Shown one piece after another: positions 5,185 to 5,527 of a DNA stretch of 5,527 nt. Where the stretch lies: contig URTB01000102.1 of NCBI GenBank assembly GCA_900550595.1, positions 1 to 5,527 on the forward strand. The letters are read 5' to 3'. How positions within the stretch are numbered: position 1 is the stretch's first letter; each line of letters begins with the position of its first letter. The notes beneath the pieces were generated by a model that was given only the letters and a program-made list of their open reading frames with translations, had not been told where the DNA came from and made no database searches. Origin of the DNA: an uncultured Collinsella sp. Its GTDB lineage: Bacteria; Actinomycetota; Coriobacteriia; Coriobacteriales; Coriobacteriaceae. Position numbers and translations under genes: made by a program.

Positions 5185-5527
5185 TACAAATCCCCGCCTG
5201 CGCCCAAAAGTTTGCGCATGACCTGTTCGGGGTTAACTGAGCCGTCGCGCGGGGCCAGGGCGGTGATCTTCTTCTGCATCTTGTACTCGTGCAGCTCGTC
5301 CTCGAGCTGGCGCACGCGGGCACGGAGTTTTTCGTTCTCGCGCTCACGCTCCTCGGCACGCTCCTTCATATCGAGGATGCGCACCACGCCGGCAAGGTTG
5401 ATGCCCTCGTCGGTCAGCTGGTTGATGAGCTCCAAGCGCTCGATATCGGCACGCGAATACAGGCGCGTGTTGCCGCCCGAGCGCTGGGGGTTCACCAGGC
5501 CCTTGGACTCGTAGACGCGCAGAGTCT
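5184..5527 (-). CDS. hspR: HspR, MerR-family heat-shock repressor (N-terminus cut by window edge)
   Basis: In actinobacteria HspR binds HAIR operators and represses chaperone operons, using DnaK as co-repressor. The frame is open to the right edge and enters the window as (Q)TLRVYESKGLVNPQRSGGNTRLYSRADIERL. This is the second half of a MerR winged-helix domain, with the family signature LR-YE-GL-P-R-GG-TR-YS. A GTG at 5495 is in frame but falls inside this domain, so it is internal; roughly 15-25 residues, including the first helix, are missing. After the DNA-binding domain (GINLAGVVRILDM) comes a charged coiled coil (RAEERERENEKLRARVRQLEDEL), which mediates dimerisation in MerR proteins. A short tail ends in MRKLLGAGGDL. 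About 113 residues are visible. The sequence has no cysteine-rich metal-binding loop, consistent with HspR rather than a metal sensor. Upstream dnaJ is expected but not visible. Confidence 0.88.
   Translation of the reverse strand, partial: TLRVYESKGLVNPQRSGGNTRLYSRADIERLELINQLTDEGINLAGVVRILDMKERAEERERENEKLRARVRQLEDELHEYKMQKKITALAPRDGSVNPEQVMRKLLGAGGDL

Noticed and set aside
5184..5495. GTG at 5495 as the start of the MerR-type gene
   Set aside because: The open frame continues to the window edge with TLRVYESKGL, which is conserved MerR/HspR sequence. The GTG is therefore internal and the gene is cut by the edge.

Overview
The window looks like chromosomal DNA from a GC-rich actinobacterium, most likely a Coriobacteriia member of the Collinsella type. 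That placement is inferred from three things: an HspR-type MerR repressor close to clpB (an actinobacterial arrangement), the codon usage, and the many long palindromic intergenic repeats. No rRNA or other phylogenetic marker is present, so it is not proven.

Layout from left to right. Positions 1-1012 (minus strand) hold the first 337 codons of the disaggregase ClpB; the gene runs out of the left edge. Positions 1013-1480 form a divergent intergenic region with the clpB leader, an AT-rich stretch that probably holds the clpB promoter, and a run of three large palindromes (1167-1379). Positions 1481-2149 (plus strand) encode a 222-residue membrane-anchored protein I do not recognise. Positions 2150-2412 lie between convergent genes and contain a second copy of the third palindrome, a good intrinsic terminator for the minus strand, and an unrelated perfect 22-bp-arm palindrome. 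Positions 2413-4713 (minus) encode a complete aconitase-superfamily hydratase of about 766 residues. Positions 4714-5183 contain its upstream region and a composite repeat: two modular 87-bp units beside a roughly 99-bp imperfect palindrome. Positions 5184-5527 (minus) carry most of hspR, whose start lies beyond the right edge.

How the genes fit together: HspR is known in actinobacteria to repress chaperone operons (dnaK-grpE-dnaJ-hspR) and often clpB. The two ends of the window are therefore probably one heat-shock neighbourhood, interrupted by a metabolic Fe-S hydratase, an unrecognised surface or membrane protein, and repeat elements. I found no clear HAIR or CIRCE operator in front of clpB. 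The most unusual content is the set of palindromic repeats, at least two unrelated families of which sit in each of the two larger gaps between clpB and the hydratase. They resemble REP/REPIN or MITE-like elements, and no transposase gene is present in the window.
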